Notes: generated by a model from the sequence alone, not told the origin. 64,000 bases of DNA from Metapseudomonas sp043392685 (GCA_043392685.1 JBHZGM010000008.1), one strand, 5' to 3'; positions 18,696 through 27,839 are shown, numbered from the stretch's first letter. A program made the numbers and translations.

Positions 18696-20390
18696 ATGCC
18701 GTCGCCGCTGACGATCCTGATTGCCGAGGACAACGCGGCGGACCGGCTGCTTCTGTCCACCATCGTCAGCCGCCAGGGCCATCGTGCGTTGACCGCCGCC
18801 AATGGCCGCGAAGCCGTGGCGCTGTTCCAGCAGGAGCAGCCGCAACTGGTGCTGATGGACGCCCTGATGCCGGAGATGGACGGCTTCGAGGCTGCCCGGC
18901 GGATCAAGCAACTGGCGGGCGAGTCGCTGGTGCCGATCATCTTCCTCACCTCGCTGACGGAGAACGAAGCCCTGGTGCGCTGCCTGGATGCGGGTGGCGA
19001 TGACTTCCTCGCCAAGCCCTACAACCGGGTCATCCTGGACGCCAAGATCAAGGCCCTGGACCGCCTGCGCCGCCTGCAGGACACCGTGCTGCAACAGCGC
19101 GACCTGATCGCCCGGCACAACGAGCACCTGGTCACCGAGCAGCGGGTGGCCAAGGCCGTGTTCGACAAGGTGGCGCATTCCGGCTGCCTGAACGCCCCGA
19201 ACATCCGCTACCTGCAATCGCCCTACGCGCTGTTCAACGGCGACCTGTTGCTGGCCGCCTATAAGCCGTCCGGCGGCATGCATGTGCTGCTGGGGGATTT
19301 CACCGGCCACGGCCTGCCGGCGGCCATCGGCGCCATGCCCCTGGCCGAGGTGTTCTACGGCATGACCGCCAAGGGTTATGCCATGGCGGACATCCTGCGG
19401 GAGATGAACGCCAAGCTGAAACGCATCCTGCCGGTCGGGGTGTTCTGCTGTGCCACCTTCCTCAACCTGAGCTTCCAGCGGCGCATGGTGGAGGTGTGGA
19501 ACGGCGGCCTGCCCGACGGCTACCTGCGCCGCGCCGCGACCGGCGAGCTGCTGCCGCTGGTGTCGCGCCACCTGCCGCTGGGGGTACGCGACCAGGGCAG
19601 CTTCAGTGCGCACTTCGAGTCCTACCCCATCGAAACCGGCGACTGCATCCTGCTGGTGTCCGATGGTGTGCTGGAGACGCGCAATGACAACGACGAGACC
19701 TTCGGCGACGAGCGCCTGCGCGCTGTGTTCGACGCCAATAGCGACGGCAACCGGCTGTTCGACGAAATCCAGCTGGCCCTGAGCGCCTTCCGTGGCCACG
19801 CCCAGGACGACGTGAGCATGATCGAGATTCGCATGCTCGATGAGTCCACCGAGCGCGCGAAACTGGCGTTCACCGACAGCGGCCAGTCCAGCCCGCTGGA
19901 CTGGTCCGCTTCCTTCGAATTCCGCGCGCAGACCTTGAAACGCTTCAATCCGCTGCCATTCCTCCTGCAGCTGCTGCTGGAGGTCCAGGGGTTGCGCGAT
20001 CAGGGCGGGGCCCTCTATACGGTGCTCGCCGAGTTGTACTCCAACGCCCTGGAGCACGGCGTGCTGGGGCTGGATTCCTCCCTCAAGAGCAACGCCGAGG
20101 GCTTCGCCCGCTACTATCGCGAGCGCGGCGAGCGCCTTGCCAGCCTGGAAGCGGGGTACGTGCGCTTCAACCTGCAGCTGGTTCCCGAGGGCCGGGGAGG
20201 GCGGTTGCTGATCCAGGTGGAAGACAGCGGCGAGGGCTTCGACTTGGATGCGGTGCTGGCCCGCCAGCCGTCGATGGAAAGCTTCTGTGGCCGGGGCCTG
20301 AGCCTGGTGAAACACCTCTCGGCGCGGTGCGAGCCCGCCGACAACGGCAAGGGAATCCACGTCGAATTCCGCTGGCCCGTCAGGGCATAA
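18696..20390 (+). CDS. hsbR: Response regulator with PP2C phosphatase and kinase domain, HsbR
   Basis: A 564-residue protein in three parts. A receiver domain with Asp55 (LVLMDALMPEMDG) accepts phosphate from HptB. A SpoIIE/PP2C-type phosphatase (about 180-380) contains GDFTGHGLPAAIGAMP and SDGVLETRND metal-binding elements. A C-terminal HATPase_c domain of anti-sigma kinase type (about 410-560) contains ELYSNALEHGVLG and DSGEGFD. It can thus both phosphorylate and dephosphorylate the STAS partner HsbA. Domain order matches PA3346 of P. aeruginosa, which from memory lies elsewhere in that genome, beside flgM. Confidence 0.9.
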   Translation: MPSPLTILIAEDNAADRLLLSTIVSRQGHRALTAANGREAVALFQQEQPQLVLMDALMPEMDGFEAARRIKQLAGESLVPIIFLTSLTENEALVRCLDAGGDDFLAKPYNRVILDAKIKALDRLRRLQDTVLQQRDLIARHNEHLVTEQRVAKAVFDKVAHSGCLNAPNIRYLQSPYALFNGDLLLAAYKPSGGMHVLLGDFTGHGLPAAIGAMPLAEVFYGMTAKGYAMADILREMNAKLKRILPVGVFCCATFLNLSFQRRMVEVWNGGLPDGYLRRAATGELLPLVSRHLPLGVRDQGSFSAHFESYPIETGDCILLVSDGVLETRNDNDETFGDERLRAVFDANSDGNRLFDEIQLALSAFRGHAQDDVSMIEIRMLDESTERAKLAFTDSGQSSPLDWSASFEFRAQTLKRFNPLPFLLQLLLEVQGLRDQGGALYTVLAELYSNALEHGVLGLDSSLKSNAEGFARYYRERGERLASLEAGYVRFNLQLVPEGRGGRLLIQVEDSGEGFDLDAVLARQPSMESFCGRGLSLVKHLSARCEPADNGKGIHVEFRWPVRA

Positions 20391-20422
20391 TTTTTCGAGG
20401 TTCAGTAGAGGGAGCGAAGGGT

Positions 20423-20776
20423 TTGTCCGATATCCATCTCGACCATTCCGTGCTGTCTGCCCTGCGGGACGTCATGGAAGACGAGTTTCCGGTGCTGCTG
20501 GATACCTTCCTGGCGGATTCGACCGAGCGCTTGCGGCAGATCCAGCAGGCCAGGGCTGCTTCCGACTGCCAGGCCTTGCGCCTGGCCGCCCACAGCTTCA
20601 AGGGCAGCTGCAGCAATATGGGCGCTCCCGTGCTGGCCGGCCTGTGCAAGCAACTGGAAGACATCGCCCGGCGCGAGCAGCTTGCCGATGCGCCGGGCCT
20701 GATCCAGCAGATCGAGCAGGAGTTTCTGGTCGTCCATGATCTGCTGATGCAGGAGCGTCGTGGCCCGACGCGCTGA
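20423..20776 (+). CDS. hptB: Histidine phosphotransfer protein HptB
   Basis: A 117-residue Hpt domain. His57 in AHSFKGSCSNMGA is the phosphorylation site. It should relay phosphate from hybrid kinases such as RetS, PA1611-type, SagS and ErcS to HsbR. I choose a TTG start at 20423, giving MSDIHLDHSVLSAL, because GGAGCGAAGG lies just upstream and the protein then begins like known HptB. The frame stays open into hsbR, but that extension is arginine-rich and unlike the family. A non-ATG start may keep the level low. Confidence 0.85.
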   Translation: MSDIHLDHSVLSALRDVMEDEFPVLLDTFLADSTERLRQIQQARAASDCQALRLAAHSFKGSCSNMGAPVLAGLCKQLEDIARREQLADAPGLIQQIEQEFLVVHDLLMQERRGPTR

Positions 20777-20802
20777 TCGAGCTCCTTTCCCTGGTCAGAA
20801 TG

Positions 20803-20819
20803 TTGGCCCATCCCTTGCA
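20803..20819 (+). promoter_or_regulatory. Sigma-54 promoter of fliK
   Basis: TTGGCCC, five bases, TTGCA: GG at 20805-20806, ten bases, GC at 20817-20818. It starts 27 bases after the hptB stop and 55 bases before the fliK start. It separates flagellar fliK from the hsb module. Confidence 0.82.
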
Positions 20820-20857
20820 GACCTCCCGGCACGAACCAACTCGAGCGGAGAGTGCCC

Positions 20858-22105
20858 ATGCCCGTTGCCCCCGATCTGCTTCTGCAGGCCCGGCCTGAAG
20901 TGAAGCCGAAAGCACCGGCCGCAAAAGCCCCGGAAAAACCGGCGGAAACCAGCAAGAGCGAGGCTTCCAGCTTCGCCCGGATGTATGCGAAAGAACGTCA
21001 GGCCAAGGCTGCCGAGCGTAACGAAGCCGCTGCCAGGCAGGCCAGGGACAAGGCGGATGAGGCGGCAAGCCAGGCCAGGCCGGCGGCCGATCCTGCCGCT
21101 GGCCAGTCGTCCGTTGCCGAAAGCGGCAAGCCCTTGCCGGCCGAAGAAGGCGATACCGGGGAGCCCTCCGACGAGCAGGTGATGGACCCGCTGCTGCTGA
21201 TGGCCATGGCCGGGCAACTGCCGGCCGATGCGCCAGTCGAGGCGGATGGCGCGGCCGCTGCCTTGCCCGTCACGCCGCAGGTAAACAGCGGCGCTCCGGC
21301 AACCCTGAGCGAAGCCAGCCTCGACGCCGAGCTGGATCAGCTCAACGGCATGCCGGCGGTGAAGCAGGGGGGGCAGGCTGCACAGCAGATGCAAGACGCT
21401 ACCCGGGCGGCGCAAACCGCGCCCACGGCTGACCCGGACTTCGCCGCTGCCATGGCCGCGTTCTCCGACCAGCCGCTGGAGGCGGGCGAGGGCAAGCTGG
21501 ACAAGGCGCTGGCGTCGGCCGAGCTCTCGGTGGAACTGGCCGAGGGAGCGGGCGAGAACAAGGGTGAGGTGCGCAATGAACTGCTGGCGAACCGTCTCAA
21601 CGCCCTGAGCCAGGCCATCAGCCAGCAGACCCAGCGCGCGCCGGCCCTGGTGCCGGGGCAACCGGTGAACATGCAGCAGGGCGGCTGGAGTGAAGCCGTG
21701 GTGGACCGGGTGATGTGGCTGTCCAGCCAGAACCTCAAGTCCGCCGAGATCCAGCTCGATCCGCAGGAGCTTGGCCGGCTCGAAGTCCGCGTGCACATGA
21801 CCCAGGACCAGACCCAGGTGACCTTCGCCAGCCCCAACGCCAACGTCCGTGACGCCTTGGAAGGGCAGATGCACCGCTTGCGCGAGATGTTCGCCCAGCA
21901 GGGCATGAACCAGCTCGACGTGAACGTCTCCGACCAGTCCCTCAATCGCGGCTGGCAAGGGCAGGGCAGTGATGGCGAGCGTCGTGCCGCTGGTGGTCGC
22001 ACCGGCTTCGGCGACAGTGGCGACGAAGAGATCAGCGTGAGCCACAGCGAAATCCGTCCGGCCTCGACGGCCGGTGGGCGCGGACTGGTGGATTTCTACG
22101 CCTGA
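20858..22105 (+). CDS. fliK: Flagellar hook-length control protein FliK
   Basis: Secreted molecular ruler that measures the hook and then switches FlhB to filament substrates. The 415 residues have a long low-complexity Ala/Pro/Lys-rich N-terminal region (about 15-260) and the conserved C-terminal switch domain (about 270-365, with SSQNLKSAEIQLDPQELGRLEVRVHMTQDQTQVTF). I start at the ATG at 20858 with GGAG 7 bases upstream; a GTG two codons earlier overlaps that site. The N-terminal part is expected to vary among species. A second FliK-like gene lies at 43.2-44.8 kb. Confidence 0.92.
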   Translation: MPVAPDLLLQARPEVKPKAPAAKAPEKPAETSKSEASSFARMYAKERQAKAAERNEAAARQARDKADEAASQARPAADPAAGQSSVAESGKPLPAEEGDTGEPSDEQVMDPLLLMAMAGQLPADAPVEADGAAAALPVTPQVNSGAPATLSEASLDAELDQLNGMPAVKQGGQAAQQMQDATRAAQTAPTADPDFAAAMAAFSDQPLEAGEGKLDKALASAELSVELAEGAGENKGEVRNELLANRLNALSQAISQQTQRAPALVPGQPVNMQQGGWSEAVVDRVMWLSSQNLKSAEIQLDPQELGRLEVRVHMTQDQTQVTFASPNANVRDALEGQMHRLREMFAQQGMNQLDVNVSDQSLNRGWQGQGSDGERRAAGGRTGFGDSGDEEISVSHSEIRPASTAGGRGLVDFYA

Positions 22106-22211
22106 CCACCCTGCGCCGGGATTTCCGGCAACCACTCGTGACAGCCGCCCTCGACACTGGTATATCCGCAGCCCTGAAGCGATTGCCTGAACCGCCGGTT
22201 GGCCGGCGAAC

Positions 22212-22228
22212 TGGCATGGCACTTGCTC
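22212..22228 (+). promoter_or_regulatory. Sigma-54 promoter of the fliLMNOPQR-flhB operon
   Basis: TGGCAT, five bases, TTGCT: GG at 22213-22214, ten bases, GC at 22225-22226. This is a near-consensus RpoN site about 50 bases before fliL. The fliK-fliL gap (22106-22277) contains no other clear element. Confidence 0.88.
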
Positions 22229-22277
22229 ACTCCCCTGGAAATGGCGGGCCCATCCCGCTCCGCGACGGATTATTGGC

Positions 22278-22802
22278 ATGGCGAAGAAACAAGCGAAGTC
22301 CCCGGCAGAGCGCACTGCTGCGGCAGGCGGCACGAGCAGGCTGAAGCTCATCATCCTGGGGGGTGTCGCGCTGTTGCTGGCGATCGGCCTGTCGGTGAGT
22401 GCCACCTGGTACTTCCTCAGCCGTGGCGACAAGGCCGCCGAGCCCGCCAGCGGGGACGCAGCCGCTGCCGCGCCGGCCAGGCAGCCGGCCATCTACCAGG
22501 ACCTGGCGCCGGCCTTCGTGGTCAACTTCAACCACAATGGTCGCCAGCGCTACATGCAGGTGAGCGTGTCGCTGATGGCCCGTGACAAGGCCCAGCTGGA
22601 CGCGCTCAAGGTGCACATGCCGGTGCTGCGCAACAAGCTGGTCATGCTCTTCTCCGGACAGAATTTCGACACCCTGGTCACCCCCGTCGGCAAAGAAATG
22701 CTGCGCCAGCAGGCCACCGCCACCGTGCAGGAACTGGCCAAGCAGGAAACCGGCGCGATGACCGTCGAACAAGTGCTCTTCACCAACTTCGTATTGCAGT
22801 AG
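22278..22802 (+). CDS. fliL: Flagellar basal body-associated protein FliL
   Basis: Single-pass membrane protein that surrounds and supports the stators. The 174 residues start with a basic cytoplasmic tail, a membrane helix at about 24-45 (LKLIILGGVALLLAIGLSV), an Ala-rich linker and a periplasmic stomatin-like domain ending EQVLFTNFVLQ. It is the first gene of an operon of export-gate and switch genes, 13 bases before fliM. Confidence 0.95.
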   Translation: MAKKQAKSPAERTAAAGGTSRLKLIILGGVALLLAIGLSVSATWYFLSRGDKAAEPASGDAAAAAPARQPAIYQDLAPAFVVNFNHNGRQRYMQVSVSLMARDKAQLDALKVHMPVLRNKLVMLFSGQNFDTLVTPVGKEMLRQQATATVQELAKQETGAMTVEQVLFTNFVLQ

Positions 22803-22815
22803 GCAAGGTACGATC

Positions 22816-23787
22816 ATGGCTGTTCAAGACCTGCTGTCCCAGGACGAGATCGACGCGCTGCTGCACGGCGTCGACGACGGCCTGGTTGAAACGGAAACCG
22901 ATGCGGACCCGACCAGTGTCAAAAGCTATGACCTGACCAGCCAGGACCGCATCGTCCGGGGGCGCATGCCGACCCTGGAAATGATCAACGAGCGCTTCGC
23001 CCGCTACACCCGCATCAGCATGTTCAACCTGCTGCGCCGCTCCGCCGACGTGGCGGTGGGCGGCGTACAGGTGATGAAGTTCGGCGAGTACGTGCATTCG
23101 CTCTACGTGCCCACCAGCCTCAATCTGGTGAAGATGAAGCCGCTGCGCGGTACTTCGCTGTTCATCCTCGACGCCAAGTTGGTGTTCAAGCTGGTGGACA
23201 ACTTCTTCGGTGGCGACGGCCGTCACGCCAAGATCGAAGGCCGCGAGTTCACCCCCACTGAGCTGCGCGTGGTGCGCATGGTGCTGGATCAGGCCTTCGT
23301 CGATCTGGCCGAAGCCTGGCACGCGGTGATGGATGTGAACTTCGAGTACATCAACTCGGAAGTGAACCCGGCGCTGGCCAACATCGTCAGCCCCAGCGAA
23401 GTGGTGGTGGTGTCCACCTTCCACATCGAACTGGATGGCGGTGGCGGCGATCTGCACATCACCATGCCCTATTCGATGATCGAGCCGATCCGCGAGATGC
23501 TCGACGCCGGTTTCCAGTCCGACGTCGACGACCAGGACGAGCGCTGGATCAAGGCGTTGCGCGAGGACATCCTCGACGTCAGCGTTCCGGTGGCCGCCAC
23601 CGTGGTGCGCCGCCAGCTCAAGCTGCGCGACATCCTGCACATGCAGCCGGGCGACGTGATCCCGGTGGAAATGCCCGAACACATGATCATGCGCGCCAAC
23701 GGCGTGCCGGCCTTCAAGGCCAAGCTGGGGTCGCACAAGGGCAACCTGTCCCTGCAGATCCTCGAACCGATCGAACGTCAGCGCTGA
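22816..23787 (+). CDS. fliM: Flagellar motor switch protein FliM
   Basis: C-ring protein that binds phosphorylated CheY and changes rotation. The 323 residues show the N-terminal CheY-binding peptide LLSQDEIDALLHGV (6-19), the middle FliG-binding CheC-like domain and the C-terminal SPOA domain that pairs with FliN (LKLRDILHMQPGDVIPVEM). Length is typical. Confidence 0.97.
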   Translation: MAVQDLLSQDEIDALLHGVDDGLVETETDADPTSVKSYDLTSQDRIVRGRMPTLEMINERFARYTRISMFNLLRRSADVAVGGVQVMKFGEYVHSLYVPTSLNLVKMKPLRGTSLFILDAKLVFKLVDNFFGGDGRHAKIEGREFTPTELRVVRMVLDQAFVDLAEAWHAVMDVNFEYINSEVNPALANIVSPSEVVVVSTFHIELDGGGGDLHITMPYSMIEPIREMLDAGFQSDVDDQDERWIKALREDILDVSVPVAATVVRRQLKLRDILHMQPGDVIPVEMPEHMIMRANGVPAFKAKLGSHKGNLSLQILEPIERQR

Positions 23788-23829
23788 TTGCGCCTGTTCC
23801 ACGAATACCGAGCCAGCCGAGGTCAAGCG

Positions 23830-24294
23830 ATGGCAAACGACATGGATACCCCCACTCCCGAAGAGCAGGCCCTGGCCGATGAATGGGCCGCCGCCCTGGC
23901 CGAGGCCGGCGATACGTCCCAGGACGATATCGATGCGCTGATGAACCAGAACGCCGCCGCGCCCAGTTCGCCGCGCGCGCCCATGGAGGAATTCGGCAGC
24001 GTGCCCAAGGCCAGCGGCCCGGTCAGCCTGGACGGCCCCAACCTGGACGTGATCCTGGATATCCCGGTGTCCATTTCCATGGAAGTGGGCAACACCGATA
24101 TCACCATCCGCAACCTGCTGCAGCTCAACCAGGGCTCGGTGATCGAGCTCGACCGCCTGGCCGGCGAGCCGCTGGACGTACTGGTCAACGGCACCCTGAT
24201 CGCCCACGGCGAAGTGGTGGTGGTCAACGAGAAGTTCGGTATCCGGCTGACCGATGTGATCAGCCCGAGCGAACGCATCAAGAAGCTGCGCTGA
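23830..24294 (+). CDS. fliN: Flagellar motor switch protein FliN
   Basis: Forms the bottom of the C-ring and docks the FliH-FliI export ATPase. The 154 residues comprise an acidic N-terminal extension (to about 70) and a SPOA domain (LDVILDIPVSISMEVGNTDITIRNLLQLNQGSVIELDRLAGEPLDVLVNG region). I start at 23830 with GAGGTCAAGCG upstream; the frame continues 14 codons further to a TTG that abuts the fliM stop and lacks family similarity. Confidence 0.95.
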   Translation: MANDMDTPTPEEQALADEWAAALAEAGDTSQDDIDALMNQNAAAPSSPRAPMEEFGSVPKASGPVSLDGPNLDVILDIPVSISMEVGNTDITIRNLLQLNQGSVIELDRLAGEPLDVLVNGTLIAHGEVVVVNEKFGIRLTDVISPSERIKKLR

Positions 24295-24298
24295 AACC

Positions 24299-24724
24299 AT
24301 GGGTCGACTGTTATTCGCGGGGCTGTTCCTGCTACCCCTGAGCGGCTTCGCCGCCGAACCCGCGGCGCCCGTCACGGTAACCCAGGCTGGCAGCGGCATG
24401 GCCGCGCAACTCGGCCAGTTGGCCCTCGGCCTGCTGCTGGTGGTGGGGCTGATCTTCCTGCTGGCCTGGCTGCTGCGCCGGGTCCAGCAGCTTGGTCCGC
24501 GTGGTGGCCAGGTGATCAGGCTGGTGGCCAGCCAGGCCCTCGGCCCGCGTGATCGCCTGGTGCTGGTACAGGTGGGCGGGGAACAGATCCTGCTCGGCAT
24601 CAGTGCCGGGCGCATCACGCCGCTGCATGTATTGAAAGAGCCCGTGCATCTGGCCGAAACCGAGGCTGCGCCCCCGGAGTTCGCCCAACGCCTGTTGGAA
24701 CTGCTCGGCAAGGACAAGCGCTGA
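24299..24724 (+). CDS. fliO: Flagellar export protein FliO
   Basis: Accessory membrane protein that stabilises FliP while the export gate forms. The 141 residues have an N-terminal signal-like helix (LLFAGLFLLPLSGFA), a second membrane helix near 38-58 (LALGLLLVVGLIFLLAWLLRR) and a cytoplasmic domain with GPRDRLVLVQVGGEQILLGI. Its last base is the first base of the fliP ATG, so the two are coupled. Confidence 0.93.
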   Translation: MGRLLFAGLFLLPLSGFAAEPAAPVTVTQAGSGMAAQLGQLALGLLLVVGLIFLLAWLLRRVQQLGPRGGQVIRLVASQALGPRDRLVLVQVGGEQILLGISAGRITPLHVLKEPVHLAETEAAPPEFAQRLLELLGKDKR

Positions 24725-25479
24725 TGCCCCTGCACCGTCTCCTCATTGCGCTGCTGCTGGTGCTGGCTGCGCCCCTGGCGCTTGGCGCCGACAATCCGCT
24801 GTCGGTGCCCGCCATCACCCTGTCCACCAATCCGCAAGGCCAGCAGGAATACTCGGTAAGCCTGCAGATCCTGCTGATCATGACGGCGCTGAGCTTCATT
24901 CCGGCGTTCGTCATGCTGATGACCAGCTTCACCCGGATCATCATCGTCTTCTCCATCCTGCGTCAGGCGCTGGGCCTGCAGCAGACGCCGTCGAACCAGA
25001 TCCTCATCGGCCTGGCGCTGTTCCTGACCCTGTTCATCATGGCGCCGGTGTTCGACCAGGTGAATCGCGAGGCCCTGCAGCCCTATCTCAACGAACAGCT
25101 GAGCGCCCAGGACGCAGTGGCGAAGGCCGAGGTGCCGATCAAGAACTTCATGCTGGCGCAAACCCGCTCCAGCGACCTGGACCTGTTCATGCGCCTGTCC
25201 AAGCGCACCGACATTCCCAGCCCGGACGCCGCGCCGCTGACCATCCTGGTTCCGGCCTTCGTCACCTCCGAGCTGAAGACGGCGTTCCAGATCGGCTTCA
25301 TGATCTTCATCCCCTTCCTGATCATCGACCTGGTGGTGGCCAGTGTGCTGATGGCGATGGGCATGATGATGCTCTCGCCGCTGATCATCTCCCTGCCGTT
25401 CAAGATCATGCTCTTCGTCCTGGTGGATGGCTGGGCGCTGATCATCGGTACGCTCGCCGGCAGCTTCGGCGGCGTCTAG
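24724..25479 (+). CDS. fliP: Flagellar type III export gate protein FliP
   Basis: Five FliP copies form the core of the export gate. The 251 residues start with a cleavable signal peptide (LLIALLLVLAAPLALGA), followed by four membrane segments and the conserved motifs RIIIVFSILRQALGLQQTPSNQ and FMIFIPFLIIDLVVAS. The Met-rich MGMMMLSP loop is present near 218-225. Confidence 0.97.
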   Translation: MPLHRLLIALLLVLAAPLALGADNPLSVPAITLSTNPQGQQEYSVSLQILLIMTALSFIPAFVMLMTSFTRIIIVFSILRQALGLQQTPSNQILIGLALFLTLFIMAPVFDQVNREALQPYLNEQLSAQDAVAKAEVPIKNFMLAQTRSSDLDLFMRLSKRTDIPSPDAAPLTILVPAFVTSELKTAFQIGFMIFIPFLIIDLVVASVLMAMGMMMLSPLIISLPFKIMLFVLVDGWALIIGTLAGSFGGV

Positions 25480-25489
25480 GAGGCTTGCG

Positions 25490-25759
25490 ATGACCCCGGA
25501 AGTTGCAGTCGACCTGTTCCGTGACGCGCTCTGGCTGACCTGCCTGATCGTCGGCATCCTGGTGGTGCCGAGCCTGGTGGTGGGCCTGATCGTCGCCATG
25601 TTCCAGGCGGCCACGCAGATCAACGAGCAGACCCTGAGTTTCCTGCCGCGCCTGCTGGTGATGCTGCTCACCCTGATCTGGGCCGGCCCCTGGCTCACCC
25701 GCCAACTGATGGAGTACATCCAGACGCTCTATCAGAACATCCCGCTGCTGATCGGCTGA
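25490..25759 (+). CDS. fliQ: Flagellar type III export gate protein FliQ
   Basis: An 89-residue protein with two membrane hairpin helices (WLTCLIVGILVVPSLVVGLIVAMFQAATQINEQT and FLPRLLVMLLTLIWAGPWL). It packs around the FliP-FliR core. AGGAGGC lies before the ATG. It precedes fliR by 2 bases. Confidence 0.97.
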   Translation: MTPEVAVDLFRDALWLTCLIVGILVVPSLVVGLIVAMFQAATQINEQTLSFLPRLLVMLLTLIWAGPWLTRQLMEYIQTLYQNIPLLIG

Positions 25760-25761
25760 CC

Positions 25762-26538
25762 ATGCTCGAACTCAGCGACGCACAGATCGGCGGCTGGGTC
25801 GGCAGCTTCCTGCTGCCGCTGTTCCGTATTGCCGCGTTGCTGATGACCATGCCGATTATCGGCACCCAGCTCGTGCCGACGCGGGTCCGCCTGTATCTCG
25901 CGCTGGCCATTTCCGTGGTGCTGGTGCCGACCCTGCCACCCATGCCGCAGGTGGATGCGATCAGCCTCGGCAACATCCTGCTGATCGGCGAACAGATACT
26001 GGTCGGCGCCTTGCTCGGTTTCACGCTGCAGCTGTTCTTCCATGCCTTCGTGGTGGCGGGGCAGATCATCTCGATGCAGATGGGCCTGGGCTTCGCCTCC
26101 ATGGTCGACCCCACCAACGGTGTTTCGGTGCCGGTGCTCGGCCAGTTCTACCTGATGCTGGTGACCCTGCTGTTCCTGGCCATGAACGGGCATCTGGTGG
26201 TGTTCGAGATCCTCGCTGAAAGCTTCGTCACCCTGCCGGTGGGCGGCGGGTTGCTGACCAACCATCACTGGGAGGTGGCCGGCAAGCTCGGCTGGGTGAT
26301 GGGTGCGGGATTGCTGCTGGCGCTGCCGGCGATCACCGCGCTGCTGGTGGTCAACCTGGCCTTCGGCGTGATGACCCGCGCAGCGCCGCAACTGAACATC
26401 TTCTCCATCGGCTTTCCGCTGACCCTGGCCCTTGGCCTGCTGATCGTCTGGATCGGCATGGCCGACATCCTCGCCCAGTACCAGGTGCTGGCCAGCGATG
26501 CCCTGCAGCTCATGCGCGAGCTGGCGAGGGCGCGATGA
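25762..26538 (+). CDS. fliR: Flagellar type III export gate protein FliR
   Basis: Completes the export gate with FliP and FliQ and contacts FlhB. The 258 residues carry about six hydrophobic segments and the family elements RIAALLMTMPIIGTQLVPTRVR and MGLGFASMVDPTNG. A short gap of 41 bases separates it from flhB. Confidence 0.96.
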   Translation: MLELSDAQIGGWVGSFLLPLFRIAALLMTMPIIGTQLVPTRVRLYLALAISVVLVPTLPPMPQVDAISLGNILLIGEQILVGALLGFTLQLFFHAFVVAGQIISMQMGLGFASMVDPTNGVSVPVLGQFYLMLVTLLFLAMNGHLVVFEILAESFVTLPVGGGLLTNHHWEVAGKLGWVMGAGLLLALPAITALLVVNLAFGVMTRAAPQLNIFSIGFPLTLALGLLIVWIGMADILAQYQVLASDALQLMRELARAR

Positions 26539-26579
26539 ACACTTCATCAACGCAGCATCGGCAACGCAGGTAGTGTTCC

Positions 26580-27716
26580 ATGGCGGAAAGCGAAAGCGGC
26601 GCGGACAAGAGCGAAGAGCCCACAGGTAAACGGTTGCAGGAGGCCCGCGAGAAGGGCCAGATCGCCCGTTCCCGGGAGCTCAACACCCTGGCCGTGACCC
26701 TGGCCGGGGCTGGCGGGTTGCTGGCCAGTGGCGGCGGCCTGGCGGACATGCTGATGCAGATGATGCAGTCCAACTTCGACCTGCCACGGGCGGTGCTGAT
26801 GGACGAGCGCAGTATGGGGCTGTTCCTGCTGGCCTCGGGCCGGATGGCGCTGGATGCGCTGCTGCCGCTGCTGATCACCCTGCTGGTGGTGTCGATCATC
26901 GGCCCGATCTCCCTCGGCGGCTGGCTGTTTTCCAGCGAGGCCTTGCTGCCCAAGTTCAGCCGGATGAACCCCTTGTCCGGGATCAAGCGGATGTTCTCGC
27001 TGCACGCCCTGGCGGAGCTGCTCAAGGCCCTGGCCAAGTTCGCATTGATCCTGCTGGTGGCCCTGGCGGTGCTCAACTCCGACCGTGACGATTTGCTGGC
27101 GATTGCCCATGAGCCGCTGGACATGGCCATCCTGCACAGCGTCCAGGTGGTGGGCTGGAGTGCGCTCTGGCTGGCCTGCGGCCTGATCCTGATCGCCGCC
27201 GTGGATGTGCCTTTCCAGCTCTGGAGCAACAAGCAGAAGCTGATGATGACCAAGCAGGAGGTGCGCGACGAATACAAGGACACCGAGGGCAAGCCCGAGG
27301 TCAAGTCGCGCATCCGCCGCCTGCAGCGGGAGATGGCTGAGCGCCGCATGATGGCTGCCGTGCCCCAGGCCGATGTGGTCATCACCAACCCGACCCACTT
27401 CGCCGTGGCGCTGAAGTACGACGCCGAGAAGGGCGGCGCGCCGGTGCTGCTGGCCAAGGGCAATGACTTCACCGCCCTGAAGATCCGCGAGATCGCCCAG
27501 GACAACCAGGTGACGGTGCTGGAGTCTCCGGCGCTGGCGCGGGCGGTGTACTACTCCACCGAACTGGACCAGGAAATCCCCGCCGGCCTGTACCTGGCCG
27601 TGGCCCAGGTGCTGGCCTACGTCTACCAGCTCAAACAGTTCCGCGCCGGCCGCGGCAAACGCCCGGCGCCGCTGCACGACCTGCCGATCCCGGCGGATTT
27701 GCGGCGGGACGAGTGA
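26580..27716 (+). CDS. flhB: Flagellar export switch protein FlhB
   Basis: Membrane protein that sets substrate specificity. The 378 residues have a charged N-terminus (DKSEEPTGKRLQEAREKGQIARSRE), four membrane segments (about 30-210), and a cytoplasmic domain with the self-cleaving NPTH at 270-273. The part after NPTH ends with LYLAVAQVLAYVYQLKQFRAGRG. It completes the fliL operon; an inverted repeat follows. A stand-alone homologue of its C-terminal part is found at 42.9 kb. Confidence 0.97.
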   Translation: MAESESGADKSEEPTGKRLQEAREKGQIARSRELNTLAVTLAGAGGLLASGGGLADMLMQMMQSNFDLPRAVLMDERSMGLFLLASGRMALDALLPLLITLLVVSIIGPISLGGWLFSSEALLPKFSRMNPLSGIKRMFSLHALAELLKALAKFALILLVALAVLNSDRDDLLAIAHEPLDMAILHSVQVVGWSALWLACGLILIAAVDVPFQLWSNKQKLMMTKQEVRDEYKDTEGKPEVKSRIRRLQREMAERRMMAAVPQADVVITNPTHFAVALKYDAEKGGAPVLLAKGNDFTALKIREIAQDNQVTVLESPALARAVYYSTELDQEIPAGLYLAVAQVLAYVYQLKQFRAGRGKRPAPLHDLPIPADLRRDE

Positions 27717-27742
27717 CATTGCTCCTGTTCTGCTCGTTTTTT

Positions 27743-27839
27743 GTGGGGGCGAATTTATTCGCTAAGCAGGTCGAAGACCTGCCCTGCAGAATCAGATGGG
27801 GCAGCTTCGCCGCCCTTTGCGAATGAATTCGCCCCCACA
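27743..27839. repeat. REP-like inverted repeat pair after flhB
   Basis: GTGGGGGCGAATTTATTCGC at 27743-27762 is matched by its inverted copy GCGAATGAATTCGCCCCCAC at 27819-27838. Between them lie a smaller GCAGGTC.GACCTGC palindrome and unremarkable sequence. The GCGAATGAATTCGCCCC core recurs near 58.47 kb and 61.78 kb. The pair may act as an end for the flhB message and as a boundary before the flhA promoter. Confidence 0.8.

Noticed and set aside
22780..25719. Very long minus-strand open frame (979 codons) opposite fliM to fliQ
   Set aside because: It arises because high-GC third positions remove stops on the opposite strand. The product is His/Gln/Asp-rich without any domain, and it covers several well-supported genes.
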